A stretch of 64,000 bases of DNA from Vandiemenella viatica (lineage: Eukaryota > Arthropoda > Insecta > Orthoptera > Morabidae). Below are positions 45,004-55,499 of the stretch, piece by piece. Made by a program: the position numbers and the translations under genes. Below the pieces are notes generated by a model that was not told the origin of the DNA, ran no database searches, and saw nothing but the letters and a program-made list of their open reading frames with translations. The number at the start of each line of letters is the position of its first letter. Within the stretch, counting starts at the first letter, position 1. The DNA lies in assembly GCA_031002005.1 (NCBI GenBank), contig CM061921.1, forward strand, positions 147,407,283 through 147,471,282. The letters run 5' to 3'.

Positions 45004-45597
45004 GTCCGGAATTACCCCACCGCAAAAGAGTAGCGGGGTAATTCCGGACGATAAGGTTTCCTATCCAGGTTCCATTATTAATTCACATTTTGGTCTGTTT
45101 TAGGTATAAAATGCCAAGAACTAACGTAAAAAACAAGATTGGCCCCTCCTATTCAGCTGATGACTTGGCTAATGCTGTTAGGAATGTAAAAAATAAAAAT
45201 GACAGTCATAGGGGCTGCAACTTTTATAATGTTCCAAAATCTACAATTTTCGATAGATTTTCTGGAGGCTAACACTTGACCTTCGTTCCAATAAAGGTCT
45301 AACAAATATACTTCCTAAATATTATTGGATGGACATTGCTTTGACCTGTGATCTGTGTCCGAAATTACCCCACTGACAGTGGGTAATTCCGGACGAGGTG
45401 GGGTAGCTAGTTCCGAAACCTAACCTACCAGCAGTAAAATAATTTTTTTAGCCATTAAATTGACATGATTGGATTAATTACCAAATAAGGAATGTGATCG
45501 TACTCATTGATTGCGAATTTAATAAATTTATGGGGACTAAAACGAATTAAACACTGAAAAAATCATCGAAACTGTCAAAACCGTCCGGAATTACCCC
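45004..45597. mobile_element. pogo-like DNA element fragment with repeated terminal motifs
   Basis: GTCCGGAATTACCCC occurs at 45004, inverted at 45035-45049, as GTCCGAAATTACCCC at 45357, inverted at 45379-45394, and again at 45583. Two of these pairs form tight hairpins (45004-45049 and 45357-45394). Between them lies a short frame for a psq-type helix-turn-helix (45111-45272). I read it as nested ends and MITE derivatives of one pogo/Tigger-like family. Confidence 0.6.
45111..45272 (+). CDS. Psq-type helix-turn-helix N-terminal fragment (pogo-like transposase)
   Basis: 53 codons from ATG 45111: MPRTNVKNKIGPSYSADDLA followed by NAVRNVKNKN and FYNVPKSTIFDRFSGG. The pattern S-x-D-D-L-x-x-A-(V)-x-x-V ... 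Y-N-V-P-K-S-T-(I)-x-D-R is the psq/CENP-B-like DNA-binding fold at the N-terminus of pogo transposases. The catalytic domain is absent. A domesticated host exon is possible but the flanking terminal motifs argue for a transposon remnant. Confidence 0.55.
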   Translation: MPRTNVKNKIGPSYSADDLANAVRNVKNKNDSHRGCNFYNVPKSTIFDRFSGG

Positions 45598-46732
45598 AAC
45601 CAACCCTACCTGTTGCTGGATAAGATTGAGACAGTTGGTATATAGAAAAGCAATTATTTCAGTATTGGCCGTTTTCGAAAAAAAATGTGCTTGTGTCAGA
45701 TTCATTTTCCTAGATATCGCCTTACCATATCAACCCAGTTTTGTTGCCTAGTAAGTAATTGTATAAAATGCCAGTATGTTGCTGTGATAGCGAAACAGCG
45801 TTCACATAATTTTGTTTTACATGTCCAAACAAATAATTGCGTTTTATTATTTTATATTTCCTAAGCTTCACCTGACAAAAGTAATGTTTCCATATTTCTG
45901 AATAGATAAAGTTTAAATGCATTTCACGGTAAGCATTACAATCTTGGACGAATCTCGACAGGATGCATATAATCCGTAACTTTACAACTTGTATAAAAAT
46001 TGTTTTTGCTCTGTTGGCCTCAGGGTTAATATCGATGCATTCTCGCTCCCCTACCCTTTCACAACATCATCTTATAATTAATTTTATTTCTCAAAGCATG
46101 AAAAGTATTGAGCTTAGTATGATTGAGTGAATGTTGTTAATACATAAAATGACGAAGCAATTGACAAGACGTTAACACCAACAAAACGGACGAATTTAAG
46201 CATCATTTCGAATATCAGGTAGACAACTATCGGCATCTGTGGAGCTGTAGAACATAGTTTACGTAACTGTTACGGGGTCTCCTAATCATAGAACAAGCTG
46301 GCAAATCGCCTACAAGTAATGCAGAAAGCATGCTGCATGAAATCTCCGACGTATTGCAGCACAGAAAAAAAAAAATTGAATCAAAGTACCTACAACTATG
46401 AACAGTGTCTCCAGTTTCTCATGCTGTTAAACTCGCGACCATGATAGACGAGTGCGCCGAAACCATAGAATCAAACACCAGAATTAGAAAATAAATCTTA
46501 CTAATGTACAAATGCTGTTGCTTTTTATGAGATATAGTTATTATTTAAAAAAAGAATATAACTTACAGCAATAATATAAGTAAAAAAAGGCTTCCATGTT
46601 AGCCTTCGTCACTTTACTTAGGTCAAAGACTAACACCCGATTTCGTCTGTCAATGCGTTCCTAATTCCATGCCACAACATGTCTAACGTTAGGTAGATTT
46701 CCAGACTCTCTCGGAATGTCAATAACCTATTT
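45598..46732. other. Non-coding sequence
   Basis: ~1.1 kb without a supported feature. Confidence 0.5.
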
Positions 46733-46925
46733 TTTTAAAGAAGGGGTAGGTCACAGATTGAGAACTATAGGCCCGTTTCACTTGTATTAACAATTTCGAA
46801 TATAATCGTTAAAGCAATGTTCAAAATGTATACAAATGTACATAGTAATGAGTTACTGAGAAAGTTTCGAGATGGTTTGAGACGAAGTGTTTGGATAGTC
46901 AGCAATTTTTATGTTTATAAACAAA
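46733..46925 (+). pseudogene. Short LINE RT fragment
   Basis: In the frame starting at 46751 the reading is SQIENYRPVSLVLTISNIIV followed by KAMF, the N-x-Y-R-P-x-S-L block of LINE reverse transcriptases. Downstream the sequence degrades (ELLRKFRDGLRR). The upstream frame reads FFKEG, consistent with the preceding K-K-G block after a frameshift. Confidence 0.55.
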
Positions 46926-47044
46926 TGATAAGCAGTTCATAAAAAAAACTTGGTATTAGTAATCTGGTAACTGCTTTTTTGTGTTTGCCATAAGATTCCC
47001 TCACTATAATTAGATGATAGTAAAATATGGTATGGTACTTCACA

Positions 47045-47274
47045 CCGAGCGTGGTGGGTAAGCGGTTAAAGCTCTGGCCTCGCATTCAGGAGGGCGCCGG
47101 TTCAAATCCCGATCTGTGCATCCAGATTTGTTTCCCCAAATCACTCCAGGTGAATGCGGAATACTTCCTTCAAAAAGGCCATGGCCGAATTCCTTCCCAT
47201 TCATTGTCCCCCAGTCCCATCCTGCCTCTAATGATTTCAACGTCGACAAAGCGTAAAGCCATAAGTAAAAAAAA
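47045..47274 (+). mobile_element. SINE family 1 with target duplication
   Basis: Flanked by 13-bp near-identical repeats ATGGTACTTCACA (47032-47044) and ATGGTGCTTCACG (47275-47287). Head CCGAGCGTGGTGGGTAAGCG, B box GGTTCAAATCC, a ~10-bp deletion in the body (CAGATTTGTTTCCCC), A-rich tail. Confidence 0.88.
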
Positions 47275-47559
47275 ATGGTGCTTCACGCAGTTGACACAAG
47301 CATAATAGTATAAATCAGTAGAAAATCTTTTTGATCGGCTTATTCCTTCCGTGTTAAGTTGGCAAACCCTTAGTGAAGGTCCAAGGGTTCTTGCCTTTTG
47401 GTTCTGATAAGAACCGTTAGGTGACCTGAGGATTACTGTGCTCTGGTTGCCAGGAGATCCGGTAGGATTGTCTGGCAGGCCGACTGTGTAGACTATTTAG
47501 CCGTGCAAGCACGTTGCCCAGGGTGTACCATGAGTACTCTGCCCCTACAAACCACTCAT

Positions 47560-49352
47560 CCCCTGTCACCGATATAGAGGTGGCAAGGGCCATCAAATAA
47601 ATGAAGAATGGGAAGGCTCCAGGTTTTGACGAAGTTCACCCAGAGTTCCTTACACACTGTGGAAAACATACCAAACAATAGTTGGCCCGCTTCTTTACTA
47701 ACATACTACAGACAAGTGTCATTCCTGCAGAGTTTAAACGGGCAAAGTTCATAGCCATTCTGAAGCCTGGAAACAGCCATGAAGTTTCAGAGAATTTTAG
47801 ACCTATTTCACTACTAAGTATTACTTAAAAGTTATTTGAAAGGATCATCTACAATAGAATCAGTCCAATTATTTTCGCAAACCTCCCAGTTGATCAGGCA
47901 GGTTTTAGACCTGCAAGAAACTGCGAGGATCAGGTCCTGGCATTGGCAACTTGCATAGAAGCAGGATTCGAGAGACGATTGAAGACTGGTGCTGTATTTG
48001 TTGACCTTACCACAGCCTACGATACAGTGTGGCGAGAGGGCCTGGTATATAAACTGCTGAACATTTTGAAGTGCAAAAAACTCACTTGTCTGATAAATAC
48101 CATGCTAGTTAACTGAACATTCCAGGTTGTCTCGGACAATAAGATAAGCAAAGTAAGAAGAGTGAATAATGGTCTGCCTCAAGGCTCAGTTCTTGCCCCA
48201 CTTCTTTTTAATGTTTATATTTCTGACATTCCTCAAACAGAATCCAGACAGTTCTCTTATGCTGACGATCTGGCAGTAGTACAACAATCTGATAACGTTC
48301 AGCAAATTGAAAATAGGTTAACAGCAGACCTCAAAACCCTGAGCAACTATTTTCGGAAATGGCGTCTCGTACCCAGTTCCAGCAAGACGGAAACTAGTGT
48401 CTTCCATCTTAACAATCGGGCGGCAAATCTCTCACTTGACATTCTTCTTGATGGCACTCCCATCTGACACAACCCCTTCCCCAAGTATTTGGGAGTCGTA
48501 ATGGATCGCACCTTGTCGTACAATAAACATCTAAACAACCTTACAGCAAAACTAAGAACCAGGAATAATATTCTGTAGAAGTTAACTGGCACCTCCTGGG
48601 GAGCATCCACCTCTACACTCCGCACATCAGCACTGAGCCTAGTGTATTCTGCAGCTGAGTATTGCTCATCTGTCTGGATAAATAGCTCCCACGTCAAAAA
48701 GATCGACACAGTTTTAAACCAGACAATGTGGATAATTAGCAGATGTATTAAGACCACTCCACTGTACTGGCTACCCATTTTGTGTAACATCGAACCGCCT
48801 ACAATAAAACGACACACTGTCCTAATTTCCCTATATAATAAGATCTGTCATAACTTGGATCTGCCCATCCATGACGAGATGGATAATGTGTTTGTGAGAC
48901 TTGAATCAAGAAATCCAAGTGTAAAAACTGTAAAACAGATTATATCTGATAATTTTAATGGGAGAGAAGCTTGGAAATTGGAGTGGATAACCTGTCCCAC
49001 CAGAATGGCACTCCCTGTTCGACAGTCAACAGGCACTAAAGGGACTCGACCTTCCTTGCAAGATCTGCGCAGCTCTTAACAGAGTTAGGACTGGTCATGG
49101 AAGATCTGCTTCATCTTTGTATACATGGGGAATGACAGATTTACCGAGATGTGACTGTGGTAAGGAAAAACAAACCATCCGTCACGTGACATTTGACTGC
49201 CCACTTCGAGCCTTTAGGGGATCACCGATAGATTTTATTAACATATCAAATTGATTGGCTACACCATATTTATTTTGAATTTTAATTGTAATTAATGTTA
49301 AATAGTATTATTTTTGTGCAATGTCCATAAGCTAAATAAATAAATAAGTAGA
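47560..49352 (+). pseudogene. Degraded non-LTR retrotransposon (RT and C-terminal zinc motif)
   Basis: RT in order: MKNGKAPGFDEVHPEFL (~47600), NFRPISLLSIT (~47795), VDQAGFRPARNCEDQVLA (~47890), FVDLTTAYDTVWREGL (~47995), NGLPQGSVLAPLLFN (48165), FSYADDLAVVQQS (48250, YADD box), FPKYLGVVMDRTLSY (~48480), YSAAEYCSSVW (~48645). Late part: RCDCGKEKQTIRHVTFDCPL (~49150), a Cys/His motif at the end of some LINE proteins. At least three in-frame stops plus frameshifts. No endonuclease reading upstream. It ends in TAAATAAATAAATAAG. Sequence style differs from LINEs C and D, so it is another clade; which one I cannot say. Confidence 0.85.
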
Positions 49353-50702
49353 AAATCTTGAAAATTTTGCAAATTATACTCTAAAATAAATAAACAGGTG
49401 GTTCAGTATAAACAAATACAGATGATTCACTTACTTCAATATTTCATCAAAAATACAAGGGGCAGTAGCGCAATCTCTGAACATTTAAAAAATCAGCTCC
49501 ACAAAATTCCAAACTGACTCAACATGTAACAACTTAAACTAAAACCAACGCTTGCACCTACTATGTTTTTTAAAACAAGTTTTGTAAACTGTTTATTATT
49601 AATAATAGCCAGAAGTACCTGATGGAGGCTGGGTGGAACTCTAACTGGATACAACATTACAACTGAGAGGGTGAACAGGGTGGGGTCATTCGTATTAAGA
49701 ACAAAGAAAAAGAAAGAAAAGCAGATGAGATCAGGTATGAAATAGAATAAATACAAACTGTCCAAACAAATAAAAATTAAAAATGCACATACACTGGAAT
49801 ATTATAAATGCATACATTACAGAAATCGCAGGTTTCTTTTAAAGTAGAGGAATACGAGGAAAATTAAGGGAAGGCTATACTCGGCAGTGGAGAGCTGAGA
49901 GAGGAGAAGGTGGGATTATGTAAGCATGAAATGGGACTGTTTGAAAGGCACTTTGTATTTACATATTAGTTACCTCCACCAGAGTTCAGTGGAACCACTT
50001 CTGTTGGAAAGGTCTCTAGCATAAAGCAAAGAAGGAATTGAATAATCTGTTCTCATGAGCAGCAACAGGAGGGTTGTGATTTTGGGCGAATACAGCTTTC
50101 CTATGACATTTCCTGCTGACTGACAATGGATCAGAAGACTGATCTACAAGTGAAAAATGACAGCTGGTGTAGGTTAATTGGTAAATAATTTTACAGCATT
50201 CTACCCTATGATGGAAAGGCTCTTCAGAGTAATGGAGTTGCTCAAGTTGGAAACCAAGCAAATGTTAGTCTAACAGGATCTACAGGAAGAAGAGGATCCA
50301 CAAGACTAGACTTTGATGAGATATTGTGGACCAGGAGCTGTCTAAAGTTAAGGGTTCTATTGAAGTGTGTACTGGAAGGAAGCGGCTCGTTTCGGGGCAG
50401 GAAATGAGAAAATCTGTGCCCTATTGTAGTATATGTTGGGTGAATTCTGTTCCTAGGAAGAACCTTGAAAAATGATCTGGGTTGTAGTTGGTATTAGCTG
50501 CTACAGTTTAGTTGCTGGGCTGTTCTAACTGGAATGTGGTATGAAAAATTTCTGGTGGATTAATTATTGGGTAGTAAGTTTGAGAAATGCTAATGAAATA
50601 CTAGCGGAGGGAAAGATGGAAAAAATTCATCTATTGTGGGTTCCCAGGATACATAAGTGAGCATTTCATATGAAGTGGTTGCAAACTATAAAAGCTGAGA
50701 TA
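49353..50702. other. Non-coding sequence
   Basis: ~1.3 kb; short open frames without recognisable domains. Confidence 0.5.
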
Positions 50703-50910
50703 TGTAAATGGAGACTTTCCCGGTGTATTGATTCAATGAATTCTTCACGGGTGTCCAGCCGGATAGTCAAAGAATGACGACGTTTAAACAACCTGCTCGG
50801 TTGTCTTCATCAGGTCTAGCTATTTAAGATAATTACTTCTCGAAATCATCAACAGACTGGCTTAGCCGCCGCTGAAAATTCTAAGGTCGTGTTTCGAAGG
50901 TCGCCACCGC

Positions 50911-51014
50911 CAACTGAGGGTGAACCAGTTGAGCAATGTTGAGCGTGGTGAGTCTCTGGATGGGTGACCGGTTATGGCTCCATACGCAGTCCGCAACATC
51001 GATACCCTCAGTTG
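50911..51014 (+). ncRNA. 5S-rRNA-like centre of the palindrome
   Basis: Reads GTTGAGCAATGTTGAGCGTG (box A region of the 5S internal control region, compare TTAAGCAACGT...), GTGAGTCTCT (intermediate element) and TGGATGGGTGACCGG (box C), in the 5S order and spacing. CAACTGAGGGT and ACCCTCAGTTG at its ends pair, as the ends of 5S rRNA do. Could recruit TFIIIA-type Pol III transcription. Too diverged outside the promoter to be a ribosomal 5S gene. The same unit lies at 10597-10712. Confidence 0.65.
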
Positions 51015-51124
51015 CGGCATGCTGTTTGGGCATCCTGGCGACCTTCGATACAAGACCTTAGAATTTTCGGCGGCAGCTAAGCCAGTCTGGTGGTGATTTC
51101 GAGAAGTAATTATCTTAAATAGAC

Positions 51125-51156
51125 CTGATGAAGACAACCGAGCAGGTTGTTGAAAC
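51125..51156 (+). ncRNA. Hammerhead-ribozyme-like core
   Basis: CTGATGA (51125-51131), stem II GACAACC (51133-51139), loop GAGCA, GGTTGTT (51145-51151), then GAAAC (51152-51156). Both invariant single-strand blocks of the hammerhead core are present and stem II pairs throughout with one G-U. The left arm carries the inverse copy (about 50785-50816, minus strand) with GAAAC changed to TTAAAC and stem II otherwise intact. Stem I and the cleavage triplet are not settled by eye; GTCTGG at ~51085 opposite AATAGAC is one possibility. Confidence 0.55.
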
Positions 51157-51222
51157 ATCATAATTCTTTGACTCTATCCGGCTGGACACCCGTGAAGAAT
51201 TCATTGAAAGCTGAGATACTTT

Positions 51223-54116
51223 TACTGATATCCTATACATTCTGAGAAGGTATTTCAATTGATCCCTTCACTTCAGACACTTCTTGGTCCTCAAATTTAG
51301 CTGATAAGGTAATCCCGTGTGCTTTCGTTTGCAACAGACCACACAGTAAGACTTGCAACATGGTTCACATTCCTCTGCAGAAATGGTTTAGACCTAAAAA
51401 CTTTATTATTCTTTAGTATTTAATGTCATCACTTATCTGTGCCATCTTGTTATTTCCCCTTTGCACGGTCCATTAATACACCATGGTGTCCAATCCCTGT
51501 AATGGAGTTAACTGATTTGGTGGTGGAAAAAGTTTCATAATAGAGTCTTGACTGGCAGCATATGAGAGGTGTGATGCACAATACTTAATCCATAGATTGT
51601 TTCAGAACATCTAGGGTCAAATCCCAAACCTTCCTACAGTGCGGTTCAAATGATGTGCGACAGTAGATGGTGATTAGTGTTGGATGATGACATTAAGCTT
51701 GGTGGCCCTATAGTTTCTTTTGGAAGGTTATGGGGCAGTTCTTGATTTCATCCTCTCCCTTCTTCCATCTCCACATGTGCCTGATAAATTAAAAAAATCA
51801 CCATAATTGTGAACATACCTAAATAATACTCGGTGCCCAGTTTCTGCTACACAAATTTAACAATCAAAATCTACACTCAGCATACAGTTCACATATGACA
51901 TTTTTTCACATACATATGAAGAAACTTAAATTTTCCAATCCCACCAAGTGACAGGTTTTATGACAAGCTGGCTAGTGCACATAGTTGTTATATAGTAAAA
52001 GCATACCTATGTAATAGTGGAAAAATTCTAGGAATATTCTAATTGGTGCCTTCTTGTGGCTACCTGTAGTAAGAGAAACATTCTTTAAATTTTCCATGTA
52101 GTGTCTTTTGTTGGAATATTTTTACTTTTAAATTTTTCTTCTGATTCTTGAATTGTTTGCCGATATACTCGTGTTTCTTCCTAACGTGACCTTGTGACCT
52201 AAGTTATCATTTGTGTACTTCAAATATTATAATTTTTAGTCTTCCACTACAGCTCTTTCCTTCAAATGTGGTACTTATTAACAAATCATCCAAACCACAC
52301 GTCTCCTAATGACGTTTAGAGTATTCCTTCAGATATCAAGGTGTCCTTCATAAATTCTAGTCCATCGTTTCAAGAAAACGTTTACATACCTTAAATCAGT
52401 TCACATAATTTTCAAATCCTTATGTTATATTAAATTTTAAATGATTCTGATTTTATAATTTTTGTGCAGGTCTCAATTCCTGTAATTGCTGTGATCTGTA
52501 CTTGTAGTTTCTGAGCAGAGTTTCAACATCTGAAACCAAAATGTTTCTCCATTTATGAGACTTTTTTTCGCAAGTGCCATTCTGTTTTTAATATATTCTT
52601 GGAGACCATTAACTGCAATTACAAAATAATAAAATACTGAAATAATGAAGATATAGAAAGGAGGCATCACTTGAATCAAGAGAAGACATGATGGCATGGA
52701 AATGATACAAAATTTTTTCAGTAAAGTCAGTTTGTTGGTAAGGAGGATTTAATGGCTAAATATCTATTCCTATCCCATTTCCAAATTAAAATTTATCAAT
52801 CCCCTTTCAGGTTCTGCTTGTAATGTAGCAACTACTATATCATTGAAGTCATTCTCTTATTTTAGCACACTAGTCAACATTGTCCCACTCACAGATTTTC
52901 TCTGTGTATTATTTCGCTATGTTGAATATGTCATTAATCTAAATTTCTTTGGTGTTAATACCACTCTTTTTTTTTCACTTCACTAAAATTTTGTTTGGTT
53001 TTCATACATTCTGCTTCTTTTTATATTTAATCATTTCTTATGCTGTTCTAACACTTGTGTTTCTAATATTTTTCATCTGTTTATTTTCTAAAATATTATT
53101 ATTGTAGCTTGAGAGTTTTGTATTTACTTATGTAATCTACCAGTTTGGATCCGTATGTGGTTTTAATTTTTCTTTTATTATGCACAAGTTTTCTTTGCCT
53201 GCTTTGATTTATCCCTTCAGTGGATTTCATCCTCGCGTAGCTGAATTACCTTCACAGCTATGCCACCAGACCTGCATTGGTAGATCCTGTAGCCGTCCTT
53301 TTTGTTAGATTTGCACATTTGCAAAATATTTGGTAGGTTTTGCTTTTTTATACTCTGAAATCTATATGCTCTATATTATTATTAAATTCTGTTCAGAAAT
53401 TCCTTTCTTGGTATGATTTGTAGTCGTAAGATTTATAATCTTTTTTTCATAAGAATGTTATCAATCATTCCCTTATGTGTCTGTATATATTCATACAAAT
53501 TCATTTTTTATGATATTCAGATAGTTTGTTTGCTACAAATTCCGCATTTTTCACAGATTACCAACAGCATACTTCCCAATTTCCCATATTTTCTTGTTGT
53601 ATTGCTGTCTCTTTATAGGTATATATAACTTGCTCTCTAATTTCACAATTTTTTTCTCTCTCATTATAATGTATATTTATCATTGTTGTAGGCTTATTTT
53701 ATAATATGATCAAAAGAACTTTCAAATATTATATTTATACCCATACACATTATCATGTTGTCCCAAATTCATTATAGAACCACAACTGTTACTCTATTGG
53801 TAGGTTGAGTGTTTGTATCATATTTCCAAATCCTTCCAGCTGAATACTGAGGTACCAACAGAATCTAGATATAGTTGACCTTTCTACTTAAATACCATAA
53901 CCTTCCAGTCATCATCAAATTCCTGACTAAGGATTGAAATTCTGCAGTAGTTTCAATAATGCAATTTAGGATTGCAAGATTGGTGAATCACATGGGATCT
54001 GGCACAGTTTTTAAAGTGTTGTCAAACTAATTGTCAAATGTCTGTTTATTGATTTACTAAATCAAAACTCGATGAAAATCTTTGTCATTGGTTGTTGAGA
54101 TATTCAAACTAAACAA
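51223..54116. other. Non-coding sequence
   Basis: ~2.9 kb, AT-rich, no coding region, RNA gene or repeat recognised. Confidence 0.55.
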
Positions 54117-54360
54117 TTTTTTTTTTACTGATGGCTTTATGCCTTGTCAACCTCAAGGTCATTATAGGTGGGATGGGACTGGGAACAAGGAATTGGAAGG
54201 AATTTGGCCATGGCCCATTTGAAGGAAGCATCCTGGCATTCGCTTGGAGTGATTTGGCGAAACCATGAAAAACCCAAATCTGGATACCCAGATGGATTCG
54301 AACCATCATCCTCCCAAATGCAAGGTCAAAGTGTTAACCACTCACCCATCATGCTTGGTC
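54117..54360 (-). mobile_element. SINE family 1, reverse orientation
   Basis: On the minus strand: ACCAAGCATGATGGGTGAGT head, GGTTAACACTTTGACC, B box GGTTCGAATCC, CATCTGGGTATCCAGATTTG, body, and an A run (T11 on the plus strand at ~54117-54127). Confidence 0.85.
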
Positions 54361-54984
54361 TGAAAGTTCATGTCTACTTTTACAGAATTTGAAATATTTG
54401 TGATTACAGATCTTATAATATTAGCAGAATTACAAAGTTGAAGTCCACATTTTAAAAACAAGTCTCAATTCTGAAGTAGTACAGGAACAATTTATGGTAA
54501 AAAATTTTTTGCGAGCTTTCTGGAAAACATTTATTCCAAAGATTTTACCTTTTTGAGATTGCTATCAAATTTTTTTACCTACTTTTTGTATTTGCAATTC
54601 CCAGAAACAATTCCAGCTGTATCATTTTTTGCACATATGATCTGGGAGCTAATTTTGCAATAGGATGACATAACTCAAATTATATTAATGCATACAACAA
54701 AACAAACAGGAGCTCTTATAAAAACATAGAAGCGAGTCTATTTACTTACAAATCACGAAAGATGAGAAAAAACACATTTGTTGCTGCGAGTCAAATGTGA
54801 ACTTGAAGGGTACAAGTAAATGAGGCAATAAACCCACTAGAGACTAATTCTGTCTGGAAAGTGATGAATGGAAGGAAAAGTGATGCAGTCTAAAATGCAT
54901 TTTTTCCCTAATTTTTCAGATCTGCTTTATTTTGTGCAGGATCGAAGAGGCTACCAAACCATGGGGATCAAACAGGATTGTGCG
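54361..54984. other. Non-coding sequence
   Basis: ~620 bp, AT-rich, nothing recognised. Confidence 0.5.
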
Positions 54985-55214
54985 ACCAAGCATGGTTGGT
55001 GTGTGGTTAGAGCTCTGGCCTTGCATTCAGGAGGAAGGTGGTTCAAATCCCTGTCCGAGCATCCAGATTTGGGTTTTCCATGGTTTCCCCAAATCGCTCG
55101 GAATTTTCCTTCAAAAGGCCTTCGCCAAATTCCTACCCCTTCCTTGTCCCCAGTCCCATCCCGCATCTTAATGACCTCGACGTCAATGAGATGTAAAGCC
55201 ATAAGAAAAAAAAA
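54985..55214 (+). mobile_element. SINE family 1
   Basis: Head CCAAGCATGGTTGGTGTGTG, B box changed to GGTTCAAATCC, body with a ~15-bp deletion after AAATCGCTCGG, tail AAGCCATAAGAAAAAAAAAA. Flanks GATTGTGCGA / GATTGCGGGA suggest a decayed target duplication. Confidence 0.85.
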
Positions 55215-55499
55215 AGAGAGAAGATTGCGGGATCTCGTATTGCTAGACTGCAATCTTTAGTTCTGACGTTTCACAAACTGGATAACTTTTGATGGCTCTT
55301 TTGTCTGACTGGGTACTGAGAAATAACATCTGTTTCAACCAGAATTTGTATGGCCTCTTAACACAAATTCACCTCTGGTATGGCTCACTTTTGTATATAA
55401 AGTATGTAAGGGACATTAGTGCATGTTAGTGTTGGTGCACTATATCTAATATAATACCAAAATCAGTTTAATCCATAATAGAAGTATAACTAGCAAGTT

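Larger units (their letters stand above)
50703..51222. mobile_element. Palindromic Penelope-type element with 5S-like centre
   Basis: Two arms of ~200 bp (about 50703-50907 and 51016-51222) are inverted copies of each other. Outer to inner, the arm holds CACGGGTGTCCAGCCGGAT, the hammerhead-like core, CTCGAAATCA, CAGACTGGCTTAGC and CTAAGGTCTTGTATCGAAGG. The left arm has an extra outer GGAGACTTTCCCGG. The centre is the 5S-like segment. No ORF with domain similarity; the 99-codon frame across it is incidental. GCTGAGATA appears on both outer sides (~50693 and ~51209), a possible target duplication. Arm sequence is shared with 1-54, 14394-14558 and 14811-14935. Inverted terminal repeats and hammerheads are known from Penelope-like elements; a 5S-like centre I do not know from them. 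Confidence 0.7.

Noticed and set aside
50862..51161. 99-codon minus-strand frame across the palindrome
   Set aside because: It runs through inverted arms and the 5S-like centre, so it is structure-derived and not a protein gene.
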